This document shows, piece by piece, positions 9,821 to 19,360 of a stretch of 64,000 bases of DNA. Source of the stretch: an uncultured Nitratireductor sp. Lineage in GTDB: Bacteria > Pseudomonadota > Alphaproteobacteria > Rhizobiales > Rhizobiaceae. The position numbers and the translations under genes are program-made. The notes beneath the pieces are model-generated. The model had not been told where the DNA came from, did not search any database, and was given only the letters and a program-made list of their open reading frames with translations. The stretch's first letter is position 1, and each line of letters begins with the position of its first letter. Where the stretch lies: assembly GCF_913053745.1 (NCBI RefSeq), contig NZ_CAJXGF010000002.1, forward strand, positions 1 to 64,000, in the 5' to 3' direction.

Positions 9821-10327
9821 ATGCGTTCTCTTCATCTCGTTCTGGGCGGGGCGCGCTCCGGCAAAAGCCGCCATGCCGAAACGCTGATCGAGGCTGCGTC
9901 CGCGCCCTGGCACTACATCGCCACCGCGCAGGCCTTCGATGACGAGATGCGCGAGCGCATCGCGATCCACCGCGCCCGGCGCGAAGGGGCGTGGCAGACG
10001 CACGATGTCCCGCTCGACCTGCCGGGCATGCTTGAAAAACTGCCGGCCCGCGAAACGGTTCTGATCGATTGCCTGACCCTGTGGCTCAGCAATCTGATGC
10101 TGAACAACCATGAGCCGAAACCCGCCGGCGAGGGGCTGCTGGTAGCGCTTGCCGCCAGAGAGGGAACCACGGTTCTCGTCTCCAACGAGGTTGGCTTCGG
10201 CATCGTGCCCGAAAACGCGCTGGCGCGCCGGTTCCGCGACGAGGCGGGTTTTTTGAATCAGAAGATCGCCGCTGCCGCCGACAGCGTCACGCTGGTGGTT
10301 GCCGGCCTACCCATGAAAGTGAAGTGA
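9821..10327 (+). CDS. cobP: Bifunctional adenosylcobinamide kinase/adenosylcobinamide-phosphate guanylyltransferase
   Basis: LVLGGARSGKSRHAETL P-loop, VLIDCLTLWLSNLM, VSNEVGFGIVPENALARRFRDEAG. Confidence 0.95.
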   Translation: MRSLHLVLGGARSGKSRHAETLIEAASAPWHYIATAQAFDDEMRERIAIHRARREGAWQTHDVPLDLPGMLEKLPARETVLIDCLTLWLSNLMLNNHEPKPAGEGLLVALAAREGTTVLVSNEVGFGIVPENALARRFRDEAGFLNQKIAAAADSVTLVVAGLPMKVK

Positions 10328-10328
10328 T

Positions 10329-10943
10329 ATGCGAGAGATCGACGCAAACGAAGCCGAACGCCACAAGGCCAAGATGATCAAACGCAAGGCCGTTCAGGAT
10401 GCCGAAGTGGGCGACAAGACGGTCGAAAAGGGGCTTCTGATCGTCAATACGGGGCCGGGCAAGGGAAAATCCACCGCCGCCTTCGGGCTTGCCCTGCGCA
10501 TGCTCGGCCATGGCCGCCGGGTGGGCGTCGTGCAGTTCATCAAGGGCGCGTGGCACTGCGGCGAGAAAGATGCTTTCGCGGCCTTCGGCGACCGCGTCTC
10601 GTGGCATACGATGGGCGAGGGCTTCACCTGGGAAACGCAGGACCTCGAGCGCGATATCGCCGCCGCCGAGCGGGCCTGGGGAAAGGCCGAGGAACTCATG
10701 GCCGATCCGACCATCGGTCTTGTGGTTCTCGATGAGCTGAACATCGCCCTGCGCTACGACTATCTCGATCTCGAACGCGTCGCGAAGGCACTGACCGACC
10801 GGCGTGAAGACCTTCATGTCGTCGTCACGGGACGCAACGCCAAGCCGGCGCTCACCGAGGCCGCCGATCTGGTCACGGAAATGGGGCAGATGAAGCACCA
10901 TTTCGCCGCCGGAGTGAAAGCGCAGAAGGGCATCGAATTCTAG
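10329..10943 (+). CDS. cobO: Cob(I)yrinic acid a,c-diamide adenosyltransferase
   Basis: 204 aa; LLIVNTGPGKGKSTAAFGLALRMLGHG, VVQFIKGAW, VVLDELNIALRYDYL, VTGRNA. Confidence 0.96.
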   Translation: MREIDANEAERHKAKMIKRKAVQDAEVGDKTVEKGLLIVNTGPGKGKSTAAFGLALRMLGHGRRVGVVQFIKGAWHCGEKDAFAAFGDRVSWHTMGEGFTWETQDLERDIAAAERAWGKAEELMADPTIGLVVLDELNIALRYDYLDLERVAKALTDRREDLHVVVTGRNAKPALTEAADLVTEMGQMKHHFAAGVKAQKGIEF

Positions 10944-11914
10944 GCTCGGAACGCCATATGCCACAGGCCTGCGGCAATCACCACAAGCCCGATCAAAAGC
11001 CCGTCCGCGATCCGGTAGAGCGTGATCGCTCGGCGAATGTCGTGGGCGTTGGTTGCGCGGCGGCCACCATCTCCCATCACCGCATCCTCCACCATTTCAC
11101 CGTCATAGCGGCGCGGCCCGGCAAGGGCCAGGCCGAGTGCGCCCGCCATGGCCGCTTCCGGCCAGCCGGCATTGGGCGAGCGATGGCGGTGCGCATCGCG
11201 GCGCACGGCGCTCCATGCCGCGCCTGCCGAAGCGTCGCGCATGAAGAATGCGGCGGCAATGAAGAGAAGCGCTGTCAGACGCGACGCAGGAAGGTTGATC
11301 AGATCGTCGAAACGCGCCGCCGCCCAGCCAAAATGACAATGCCGTGCGGTCTTGTGGCCGATCATGGAATCGGCCGTGTTCGCGGCTTTGTAGAGCGCGC
11401 CGCCCGCCAGTCCGCCGACCGCCAGCCAGAACACCGGCGCCACCACGCCGTCGGAACAGTTTTCGGCAAGGCTCTCGATGGCTGCGCGCGAAACGCCGGC
11501 TTCGTCGAGGCTTTCGGGATCGCGGCCAACGATTTGCGAAACCGCCCTGCGACCCTCCGCCAGCCCGCCGGTGTCGAGCCCGTCCGCCACCGCTGTCACG
11601 TGGCTTGCAAGGCTCCGTTGGGCGATCAGCGTGCTGCCGGCAAGGGCCGCGACCAGCAGCCCGGCCCAGCCGGAAAGGGTCGTCTGGATCAACCAGCCGG
11701 CCAAACCTGCGAGTGCCAGAATGGCGGCCAGCGCCAGCACACCGTTCAGCCGGCGCGCGCCGGGCGAAAGGGTTTCGACATTGCATCGAGCGTCCGCGAA
11801 GGCGATAAGACGGCCGATCCAGGTGACGGGATGGCCGATCAGGCGAAAGAGCCGCTCGGGATAACCGATGGCGAGCTCGACCAGCATGGAGGAAAGGGCG
11901 ATCAGAATGGACAT
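10940..11914 (-). CDS. cobD: Adenosylcobinamide-phosphate synthase (CobD/CbiB)
   Basis: 324 aa; GYPERLFRLIGHPVTWIGRLI, NCSDGVVAPVFW, KAANTADSMIGHKT, PNAGWPEAAMAGALG. Confidence 0.95.
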   Translation of the reverse strand: MSILIALSSMLVELAIGYPERLFRLIGHPVTWIGRLIAFADARCNVETLSPGARRLNGVLALAAILALAGLAGWLIQTTLSGWAGLLVAALAGSTLIAQRSLASHVTAVADGLDTGGLAEGRRAVSQIVGRDPESLDEAGVSRAAIESLAENCSDGVVAPVFWLAVGGLAGGALYKAANTADSMIGHKTARHCHFGWAAARFDDLINLPASRLTALLFIAAAFFMRDASAGAAWSAVRRDAHRHRSPNAGWPEAAMAGALGLALAGPRRYDGEMVEDAVMGDGGRRATNAHDIRRAITLYRIADGLLIGLVVIAAGLWHMAFRA

Positions 11915-12953
11915 CGGGCCTCGATTGGCTGACCGGGCGACGGACAGGGTGACCGATCACGGCGGCAGTCTCGTCCGGGCGGCAACGCTGTTTCCAGGTG
12001 CCCCGACGCCCTGGCTCGATCTGTCCACCGGCATCAACCCGCACCCCTATCCTTTTTCGCCGCCGCCCGCCAGCGTCCTTGCGCGCCTGCCGGAAGAGGC
12101 CGACATGGCCGCGCTGGCGGATCGTGCCGCCCGATATTACGGCGCGCCGTCTGCGGCCAATGTCATCGTTGCGCCCGGAACGCAGCTTCTTCTGCCACTG
12201 GTCGCTTCACTTCCGGCGCCGGGATCGGCGCGCATTCTGGGGCCCACCTATGCCGAGCATTCGCGCGTCGCCGCGCTTGTCGGCCACAAGGTTGAGGAGG
12301 TCGACGATTTCGGCATGCTTCCAGCCGCCCGACTCGCCGTGGTGGTCAATCCCAACAATCCGGATGGACGACTGATCGGTCGCGACGAACTGCTTGAACT
12401 TGCCGAAAACATGCGCGGCAATGGTGGAATTCTGCTTGTGGACGAAGCCTTCATGGATGTTGGCCCGAGGGCAGAAAGCGTTGCCGGCGATGTGGAAATC
12501 GGCAACATCGTGGTGCTTCGCTCTTTCGGAAAATTTTTCGGCCTGGCGGGTTTGCGGCTCGGCTTCGCCCTTGCCTCCGAAGAAATCGCCCAAAGGCTTT
12601 CGGCCTGGCTGGGGCCCTGGGCTGTCGCGGGGCCGGCGCTTCATGCGGGGCTCGAAGCGCTTGACGATCGCGACTGGCAGAGTGCCATGCGGCAGGAGCT
12701 CATCAAGACGCGTACACGGCTGGATTCACTGTTCGCCCATGCTGGATTGAACATCGAGAGTGGCACGGACCTCTTTCGCTTCCTGCGCCGCCCGCATGCG
12801 GCCAAGCTTTTCGAACGTCTTGGTCGCAATGGCATTCTCGTACGGCGCTTCGCCGGACGGCCGGACTGCCTCCGTATAGGTCTTCCAGGCGAAGACCGGG
12901 ATTTCGAACGTCTGCGTGCGGCGCTGGATGGTTGGAAGGGCGGAGAGGCGTAA
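11907..12953 (+). CDS. cobC: Aminotransferase class I/II, L-threonine-O-3-phosphate decarboxylase-like CobC
   Basis: DLSTGINPHPYPF, VVNPNNPDGRLI, LRSFGKFFGLAGLRLGFA; real start may be downstream (VTDHGGSLVRAATLF). Confidence 0.9.
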   Translation: MDIGPRLADRATDRVTDHGGSLVRAATLFPGAPTPWLDLSTGINPHPYPFSPPPASVLARLPEEADMAALADRAARYYGAPSAANVIVAPGTQLLLPLVASLPAPGSARILGPTYAEHSRVAALVGHKVEEVDDFGMLPAARLAVVVNPNNPDGRLIGRDELLELAENMRGNGGILLVDEAFMDVGPRAESVAGDVEIGNIVVLRSFGKFFGLAGLRLGFALASEEIAQRLSAWLGPWAVAGPALHAGLEALDDRDWQSAMRQELIKTRTRLDSLFAHAGLNIESGTDLFRFLRRPHAAKLFERLGRNGILVRRFAGRPDCLRIGLPGEDRDFERLRAALDGWKGGEA

Positions 12954-13459
12954 TGCTTTATGTCTGCCCCGGCGCGCATTTGCAGCGCATGCTCAAGGCA
13001 ACCGGCGCACGCCACATGGTCTCGCTCATTTCGAGCGGCGAACCGCAGGCTCTGGACGATGCCAGCGCCGTGCCGAACCGCCTGCATCTCGCCATGCACG
13101 ACATAGCGGATCTACGTCCTGGCCTCATCGCGCCGGCGCTCGATCATGTCGAGCGCCTGCTCGATTTCGCACAGGATTGGGATTGGCGTTCGCCGATGGT
13201 GGTGCATTGCCATGCCGGGATCAGCCGTTCCACGGCCGCAGCCTATGTCATCGCCAATGCCTTCGCGCGCGAGATGGACGAATTCGCCCTGGCGGAGATG
13301 CTGCGCGAACGCGCGCCCAGCGCTACGCCCAACCGGCGCATCGTGGCACTGGGCGACCGTCTGCTAGAGCGCGATGGCCGGATGATCAGCGCGATTCACG
13401 CGATCGGCCGGGGTGCGGAGGCGTTCGCGGGCGAGCCGTTTCATTTTCCCGCCCGCTGA
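12953..13459 (+). CDS. Tyrosine/dual-specificity phosphatase-like protein
   Basis: 168 aa with VHCHAGISRSTAAAYVIA (HCX5R P-loop); start overlaps cobC stop (TAATG). Confidence 0.85.
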   Translation: MLYVCPGAHLQRMLKATGARHMVSLISSGEPQALDDASAVPNRLHLAMHDIADLRPGLIAPALDHVERLLDFAQDWDWRSPMVVHCHAGISRSTAAAYVIANAFAREMDEFALAEMLRERAPSATPNRRIVALGDRLLERDGRMISAIHAIGRGAEAFAGEPFHFPAR

Positions 13460-13468
13460 ATTGCCGAA

Positions 13469-13490
13469 CGGGCCCCGGCTAGGAGGCCCG
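13469..13490. terminator. Possible bidirectional terminator hairpin
   Basis: CGGGCC-N10-GGCCCG between convergent genes. Confidence 0.4.
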
Positions 13491-13506
13491 CTCGTATCGT
13501 CGGGTT

Positions 13507-15018
13507 CTATTCCGCCGGAGCGGTGCTCGGCGCAGGTGGTGTTTCCCAGCCGTGGTCGCTCAGATCCGCAATGGTTTCGCCACTGTCGTGCCAGCCCTGA
13601 ATCTCTGCCTCGCTGGCACGCGGCGAGAAGAAGCCCGTATAGGCGTAGGCGAGACCGATCACCGGCGACAGCCAGCAGGCGAAGGCGAGCGGTATATAGA
13701 GCAGGTTCTCCAGATGACCGTCGGAAACGCCGAGCGCCAGTGCGCTGATCACGAACGCACCACCCGCATTCCACGGAACGAGCGGCGAGATCAAAGTGCT
13801 GCCTTCCTCGATCGCCCGCGATAGGTTGAGCGTGGAATAGCCCATGCCGCGATAAACCGGTGCATACATGCGCCCGGGCAATGCGATGGAAAGATAGGGG
13901 TCGCCCGCCACCAGATTGGTCGCCATGGAGGTGCCGACCGCTGCAGTCTGGATGCCGGCAAAGCTGCGCACCTGGGTCATGATCGCTTTGATAATGGTCT
14001 CGAGGCAGCCGGTTTTCTCCAGCGCGCCGCCAAAGCCGAGCGCGATCAGAACCAGTGAGATCGTCCACATCATCGACTGGATTCCGCCGCGATTGAGCAG
14101 CGAGTCGATTTCGCTGACGCCGGTGTCGATCTTGTAGCCGCTATTGGCATAGGTGAAGACATCGTGCAGCCCCACGCCCTGCGCGATCATCGCCGTCAGG
14201 CCGCCAGCCAGAACGCCGGCAAAAAGAGACGGGATCGGCGGCATGCGCTTCACCGCCAGCGCGATCACCAGAATGGCCGGCAGAAGGAGCCAGGGCGAAA
14301 TCACGAAATTTTCCTGGAGCGACGAGGTGATCGCGGTGATCTTTTCGAAGGACGCACCGCCCGATTCGATCAACGCATAACCGGCGAACAAATAGATGCC
14401 GAGCGCGATGAGCATGGAAGGAATGGTCGTCGGCATCATGTTCTTGATGTGCGAGAACACGTCTACACCCGTCACCGCCGGCGCCAGGTTGGTGGTGTCG
14501 GAGAGCGGCGAGACCTTGTCGCCGAAGAACGCGCCGGAAACCACCGCGCCCGCCGTCCAGTAGACGGGAATGCCGAACCCGGCGCCAATACCCATCAGCG
14601 CCAGGCCGACCGTGCCGACCGTGCCCCATGAGGTGCCGAGCGACAGCGAAACGACCGCGCATAAGAGCATGGCCGCGGCGAGGAATATCTGCGGCGACAG
14701 AATTGTGAGGCCGTAATAGATCAGTGTCGGCACGGTGCCGCTCGCGATCCACACGCCGATGATCATACCGACCGTGATGAGCACCGAGACGGAAGGCAGC
14801 GACACATGAATGACGTGGAACACGCCTTTTTCGATATCTTCCCAGTCGAAACCCAGCTTGATGCCGACAAGGCCGGTGATGGCCAGGCCGATGGCCAAAG
14901 GCACATGCGGCGTGAAGTCGTCGAAGTAGAAGAGCTGTACGCCGAGCACGATGAGCGTAAGCAACACCGGCGTCAGCGCGAGCGGTAAGCTCGGCAGGGC
15001 CTTTTGCGAGGACGACAT
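13507..15018 (-). CDS. nhaC: Na+/H+ antiporter NhaC family
   Basis: 503 aa, multiple TM; SLSLGTSWGTVGTVGLALMGIG, KVSPLSDTTNLAPAVTG, motifs of NhaC. Confidence 0.9.
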   Translation of the reverse strand: MSSSQKALPSLPLALTPVLLTLIVLGVQLFYFDDFTPHVPLAIGLAITGLVGIKLGFDWEDIEKGVFHVIHVSLPSVSVLITVGMIIGVWIASGTVPTLIYYGLTILSPQIFLAAAMLLCAVVSLSLGTSWGTVGTVGLALMGIGAGFGIPVYWTAGAVVSGAFFGDKVSPLSDTTNLAPAVTGVDVFSHIKNMMPTTIPSMLIALGIYLFAGYALIESGGASFEKITAITSSLQENFVISPWLLLPAILVIALAVKRMPPIPSLFAGVLAGGLTAMIAQGVGLHDVFTYANSGYKIDTGVSEIDSLLNRGGIQSMMWTISLVLIALGFGGALEKTGCLETIIKAIMTQVRSFAGIQTAAVGTSMATNLVAGDPYLSIALPGRMYAPVYRGMGYSTLNLSRAIEEGSTLISPLVPWNAGGAFVISALALGVSDGHLENLLYIPLAFACWLSPVIGLAYAYTGFFSPRASEAEIQGWHDSGETIADLSDHGWETPPAPSTAPAE

Positions 15019-15222
15019 GTCTCTCTCCCATTAATGTTCGTCGAAGGCGCGTTTGGGCCGCGCTCTTGTTTTCATGACGATAACAGGAGGGGAAAATCGT
15101 TTGGTCTTAATTTGCTATTTTTAAGGTCTAAACGACTAAATTTTCCAAAATTTATGGATCGGTTCAGGCTTAAAACAGATTCAGCTTAGAGATTTCGTCG
15201 TTTCATAGCCGGTCCGGACCGT

Positions 15223-16218
15223 TCATAACGTTCCGGTTCCAGCAAGAATTTCCGCAGTGAGGCGGAAGGATTTCAACCTTGCATCGTGATCGTGAATCTG
15301 TCCGGTGACGATGACTTCGTCGGGCTCGTAGCGCGCAATAAATCCGTTCAGCGCATCGCGCACCGTGTCTGGGCTGCCGGCCGCCGTGCAGGCAAGCGCT
15401 TGGGCCACGCCTGCGGCGATGGTGGGCTCGAAGGTTTCCTCCACATTCTCCACCGGGCGGGGCAGGGGCCCCGGTCGCCCGGTGCGCAGATTGGCAAAGG
15501 CCTGTTGCATGGACGTTTTAAGAAACTGCCCCTCCGCGTCCGTGTCGGCGGCAAACACGTTGAGCGCCATCATGAAATGCGGCTTTTCCAAATGTTCGGA
15601 GGGCCGGAATGTCTGGCGGTAAACCTCAATTGCCTGTTCCAGCGCGGCAGGCGCGAAGTGCGAGGCAAACGCGTAGGGAAGGCCGAGATGGGCTGCAAGT
15701 TGTGCGCCATAGAGACTGGAACCGAGAATCCAGACCGGCACATGCGTGTCGCGTCCGGGGATGGCGCGCACTTTTTGGCCGGGTTGGTCCCTGCCCAGAT
15801 AGGTCATCAGTTCCATGACGTCGCGCGGGAAACCGTCGCCATCCTCCAGCCCTCGCCGGAGCGCCCGCGCCGTCGCCATGTCGGTGCCGGGTGCACGACC
15901 GAGGCCAAGGTCGATGCGGTCGGGATAAAGCGTGGCGAGCGTGCCGAATTGCTCGGCGACGATCAGGGGTGCGTGGTTGGGCAGCATCACGCCGCCCGCG
16001 CCGACGCGGATGGTGCTTGTCGCCGCCGCCACCTGACCGATCAGCACCGCCGTGGCCGCGCTGGCAATGCCGGCCATGTTGTGATGCTCGGCGAGCCAAA
16101 AGCGGCGATACCCCCAGCTTTCGGCGTTGCGGGCGAGGTCGAGCGTGTTGCGCAGGGCGTCTTCAACGCTCGATCCGTCAGGGACGGGAGCCAGGTCTAG
16201 AACGGAAAAGGGGATCAT
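15223..16218 (-). CDS. LLM class flavin-dependent oxidoreductase (luciferase-like)
   Basis: [55 protein letters not shown]. Confidence 0.93.
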   Translation of the reverse strand: MIPFSVLDLAPVPDGSSVEDALRNTLDLARNAESWGYRRFWLAEHHNMAGIASAATAVLIGQVAAATSTIRVGAGGVMLPNHAPLIVAEQFGTLATLYPDRIDLGLGRAPGTDMATARALRRGLEDGDGFPRDVMELMTYLGRDQPGQKVRAIPGRDTHVPVWILGSSLYGAQLAAHLGLPYAFASHFAPAALEQAIEVYRQTFRPSEHLEKPHFMMALNVFAADTDAEGQFLKTSMQQAFANLRTGRPGPLPRPVENVEETFEPTIAAGVAQALACTAAGSPDTVRDALNGFIARYEPDEVIVTGQIHDHDARLKSFRLTAEILAGTGTL

Positions 16219-16290
16219 CTGGGAAGCTCCGGAGAGGAAGTCACTTTCCGGCATATGGGGGCGTTCGGCGTCGATCCAAGGGGTGGGCTC

Positions 16291-17502
16291 TCAGCCGATG
16301 TCGATCGTATGGTCGCTGGCAAGGCGGTCGATTTCTTCGGGTGTAAAGCCGGCGGCCTCCAGCACCGCTTTCGTGTCCGCGCCCAGCGCCGGTGCCGGAT
16401 GGTGCAGCCGGCAGGGTGTGCGACTCAGTTTCACCGGAAAGCCCAGCATGCGGATTGGCCCGTGATCCGGCTGGTCCACCTCGATCACCATTTCCTGCGC
16501 GCGCGTCTGTGGGTCGTCCAGCGCCTCGGCCAGATTCTGTACCTTTCCGCATGGCACACCGGCGGCATTGAGGCGGGCGATCCAGGCCTCCTGCGTGTCG
16601 GATCCGACAGCCCCGTCAATCATCTGATTGAGTTCGAGGCGTCGGGCGAAGCGCTTCTCATTGGTGTCGTAACGCGGATCTTCCAGCAGGTGACCGAGCC
16701 CCACCGCATCGAGGAACCGCTTCAGGATCACATCGTTCGACGGCGCTACGGCGATCTCTCCGTCATCGGCCCTGAAAAGTCCGTAGGGCGCGACCAGCGG
16801 ATGGTCGTTGCCGGTGCGGGCGGGCAGATTCCCGGTGGTGAAGTATTCGGACGCAAGATAAGCCATCATGCTGATCGCGCCGTTCATCATCGCGGTTTCC
16901 ACATGCTGTCCCGAGCCGTTCAGATCGCGGGCGCGCAGCGCGCTGACGATGCCGAACGCGCAATAGAGCCCGGCGACCAGATCGGTAATCGGTTGCGCAA
17001 CGCGCATCGGCTCGGTGCCGTCCGCGCCGTTGACGCTCATCAGCCCGCTCATGGCCTGGGCGATGAAGTCGAACGCGGGACGTTTCACATAGGGACCTGT
17101 CGAGCCGTAGCCGTTCACATTGGCGGTTACCAGGCGGGGGTTGAGATCCTTCAGGCGGTCTTCGGCGAAGCCCATTTTTGCCATCACGCCGGGGCGGAAA
17201 TTGTCGATGAGCACGTCCGCGCCAACGATCAGGCGTTCCAGAACTTTCCGTCCGCGTTCGCTGTAGAGATCGATAACGACCGACTTCTTGTTGCGGTTGA
17301 AACTTGCATAGTACGCCGAGAACCCTCCGCGAAGCGTCCCCTGCTCACGGATCGGATCGCCCTTGGCAGGCTCTACCTTGATGACCTCGGCGCCCATGTC
17401 GCCGAGCATCATCGTACAGAAGGGACCCGAAAGAACGCGCGTCAGGTCGATCACCTTGATGCCATCGAGCGGGGCTTTCATCTCGGTCATGTCGTCAGCC
17501 AT
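16291..17502 (-). CDS. CaiB/BaiF family (class III) CoA-transferase
   Basis: LDGIKVIDLTRVLSGPFCTMMLGDMGAEVIKVEPAKGDPIR signature; ORF 16291-17529. Confidence 0.95.
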   Translation of the reverse strand: MADDMTEMKAPLDGIKVIDLTRVLSGPFCTMMLGDMGAEVIKVEPAKGDPIREQGTLRGGFSAYYASFNRNKKSVVIDLYSERGRKVLERLIVGADVLIDNFRPGVMAKMGFAEDRLKDLNPRLVTANVNGYGSTGPYVKRPAFDFIAQAMSGLMSVNGADGTEPMRVAQPITDLVAGLYCAFGIVSALRARDLNGSGQHVETAMMNGAISMMAYLASEYFTTGNLPARTGNDHPLVAPYGLFRADDGEIAVAPSNDVILKRFLDAVGLGHLLEDPRYDTNEKRFARRLELNQMIDGAVGSDTQEAWIARLNAAGVPCGKVQNLAEALDDPQTRAQEMVIEVDQPDHGPIRMLGFPVKLSRTPCRLHHPAPALGADTKAVLEAAGFTPEEIDRLASDHTIDIG

Positions 17503-18460
17503 TCGCGGTCGCAACGCTATCCATGCCATAGGTTTGCAGCCTGGGCCCCGCCTTCATGACCTGTCCGGGCAGGATGCGTCCGATGGCCGTTTCGGCCTGT
17601 CGCGAGACGTCGACAAGCTTTCGAAGGTCGATACCGCTTTCAACGCCGCATTCGTCCAGCATGTAAACCAGATCCTCGGTGCAGATATTGCCGGTGGCTT
17701 TGGGCGCGAAGGGGCAGCCGCCGAGGCCGCCTATGCTGGCCTCGTATCGGGTGATGCCTTCCAGAAGCCCGGCATAGACGCAGGCCAGCCCCACGCCGCG
17801 CGTGTTGTGGAAGTGCAGCGCGATGTCGGCCTCCGGCACGGTCTGGCCAAGCGCCTGGCAGCGTTCCTGCACCAGCGGCGGGGTCGCCATGCCGGTCGTA
17901 TCGCCGAGCGAGAGCATGGTGATGCCCATGTCGCGATAGGCACGTGCGATGTCCACGACAGAATTGATCGGCACATCGCCCTCGAAGGGGCAACCGAACG
18001 CGGTGGCAATCGCGCCGAAAACGGGAATGTCCGCATCTCCGGCGATGCGTACGATTTCGGCGAAACCTTCCAGCGACTGCGTGCGCGTTCGGTTCACATT
18101 CTTCAAATTGTGGCTCTCCGATGCCGACATGAAAACCACCATGGCGTCGACACCCGCCTCGGCCGCGCGCTCCGCGCCCTTGGCGTTGGGCACCAGTGCG
18201 GTCAGCACCGCTCCCTTTGTCCGATCGATACCGGCCAGAACCTCCGCTGCATCGCGCATCTGCGGCACGGCGCGCGGAGAAACGAATGAGGTCACCTCCA
18301 GATGCCGTATGCCGGCTTCGATCTGACAGTTCACGAGCGCGATCTTTTTGTCCGTAGGCATGAATTCCGGTTCCGACTGCAATCCGTCGCGGGGGCCGAC
18401 CTCGATGACGCTGACGGTCTGTGGAAAGCCTTTCACATGGTGGCCGGTTGGCGCCGTCAC
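17495..18460 (-). CDS. Hydroxymethylglutaryl-CoA lyase-like protein
   Basis: VIEVGPRDGLQSEPEFMPT and SIGGLGGCPFAPKATGNICTEDLVYML signatures. Confidence 0.92.
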   Translation of the reverse strand: MTAPTGHHVKGFPQTVSVIEVGPRDGLQSEPEFMPTDKKIALVNCQIEAGIRHLEVTSFVSPRAVPQMRDAAEVLAGIDRTKGAVLTALVPNAKGAERAAEAGVDAMVVFMSASESHNLKNVNRTRTQSLEGFAEIVRIAGDADIPVFGAIATAFGCPFEGDVPINSVVDIARAYRDMGITMLSLGDTTGMATPPLVQERCQALGQTVPEADIALHFHNTRGVGLACVYAGLLEGITRYEASIGGLGGCPFAPKATGNICTEDLVYMLDECGVESGIDLRKLVDVSRQAETAIGRILPGQVMKAGPRLQTYGMDSVATANG

Positions 18461-18608
18461 GATTTTTCCTCCCAGCTGATTGCATCGGTAGACCGAATTG
18501 GTATACCGTCTTGTGAAGTGCGGTCAATGGCCGTTCGAGAAAAGGCGGAGTGGCGTGCAGGGAGGCTCTCCCGTCCGCCGTGCATGCGGGGAGGAACGCA
18601 GGGTCGTC

Positions 18609-19301
18609 ATGGGGGAAGCTGCGAGAGACAGTTCGGACCAACCGCTCGGCGAGCGTGTCCTGTCGCGCATTCGCGGCGATGTGCTGTCGTTGAAGCTGGC
18701 ACCGGGCGAGGTCGTCTCGGAGCGCTCCCTGGAATCCGCCTATGGCGTTTCGCGAACGCCCATCCGACAGGCTTTGGCAGAACTGATCCGTGAAGGTCTG
18801 GTGGTGAAGGCGGAGCGGGGCTATGCCATCGCGCCCTTCGACCTGCACCAGCTCGAAGAAATTTTCGAGTATCGCGAGATCGTCGAGGATGCGGCGATCC
18901 GTCTGGCCTGTGAACGGGCGAAGCCGGAAGAGCTGGACGTCATCTTGCGCACCGTCGACCAGGGCTTGAGCGATTTCACGCCGGACGATTGGTTCGAGGC
19001 AGGGCTCGATGTGCATGTGCAACTCGCCGCCCTTTCTGGAAACCGCTTTCTGCGCGATGCGGTTCAGGATGCGGTCAACCGCACGATCCGTGCCCGGTGG
19101 TTGGTGGCCAGTTCGCCGGAAGCCCGTGCGGTCGCCCACCGCGAGCACAACGAAATCATCGGACTTGTGAGGCAGCGGAAGAGCGAGGAGGCTGCCGCCG
19201 CCATTCGAAGGCATGCGCGGGATGTACGCGGACAGATACTGCGGGCGCTGGAGGATTCGCGCCGCTTGTTCGGTGCCCGCGGTTTCGTTGAAGGAGGCTG
19301 A
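18609..19301 (+). CDS. GntR family transcriptional regulator (FCD domain)
   Basis: GEVVSERSLESAYGVSRTPIRQALAELIREGLV wHTH plus FCD-like C-terminus. Confidence 0.93.
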   Translation: MGEAARDSSDQPLGERVLSRIRGDVLSLKLAPGEVVSERSLESAYGVSRTPIRQALAELIREGLVVKAERGYAIAPFDLHQLEEIFEYREIVEDAAIRLACERAKPEELDVILRTVDQGLSDFTPDDWFEAGLDVHVQLAALSGNRFLRDAVQDAVNRTIRARWLVASSPEARAVAHREHNEIIGLVRQRKSEEAAAAIRRHARDVRGQILRALEDSRRLFGARGFVEGG

Positions 19302-19360
19302 GGCCGGTCGGGCAAGACCGGTTTTCGGAACTTGGGATTTCGGTTTCAACCAGGGAGGAC

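Noticed and set aside
15018-15223. AT-rich patch with repeated GGTCT(T/A)AA upstream of the nhaC gene
   Set aside because: Consistent with an ordinary promoter region; repeats too short and degenerate to support a specific claim.
17640-19349. 569-aa minus ORF spanning HMGL and the antisense of GntR
   Set aside because: Out-of-frame relative to the recognised HMG-CoA lyase and antisense to the GntR gene.
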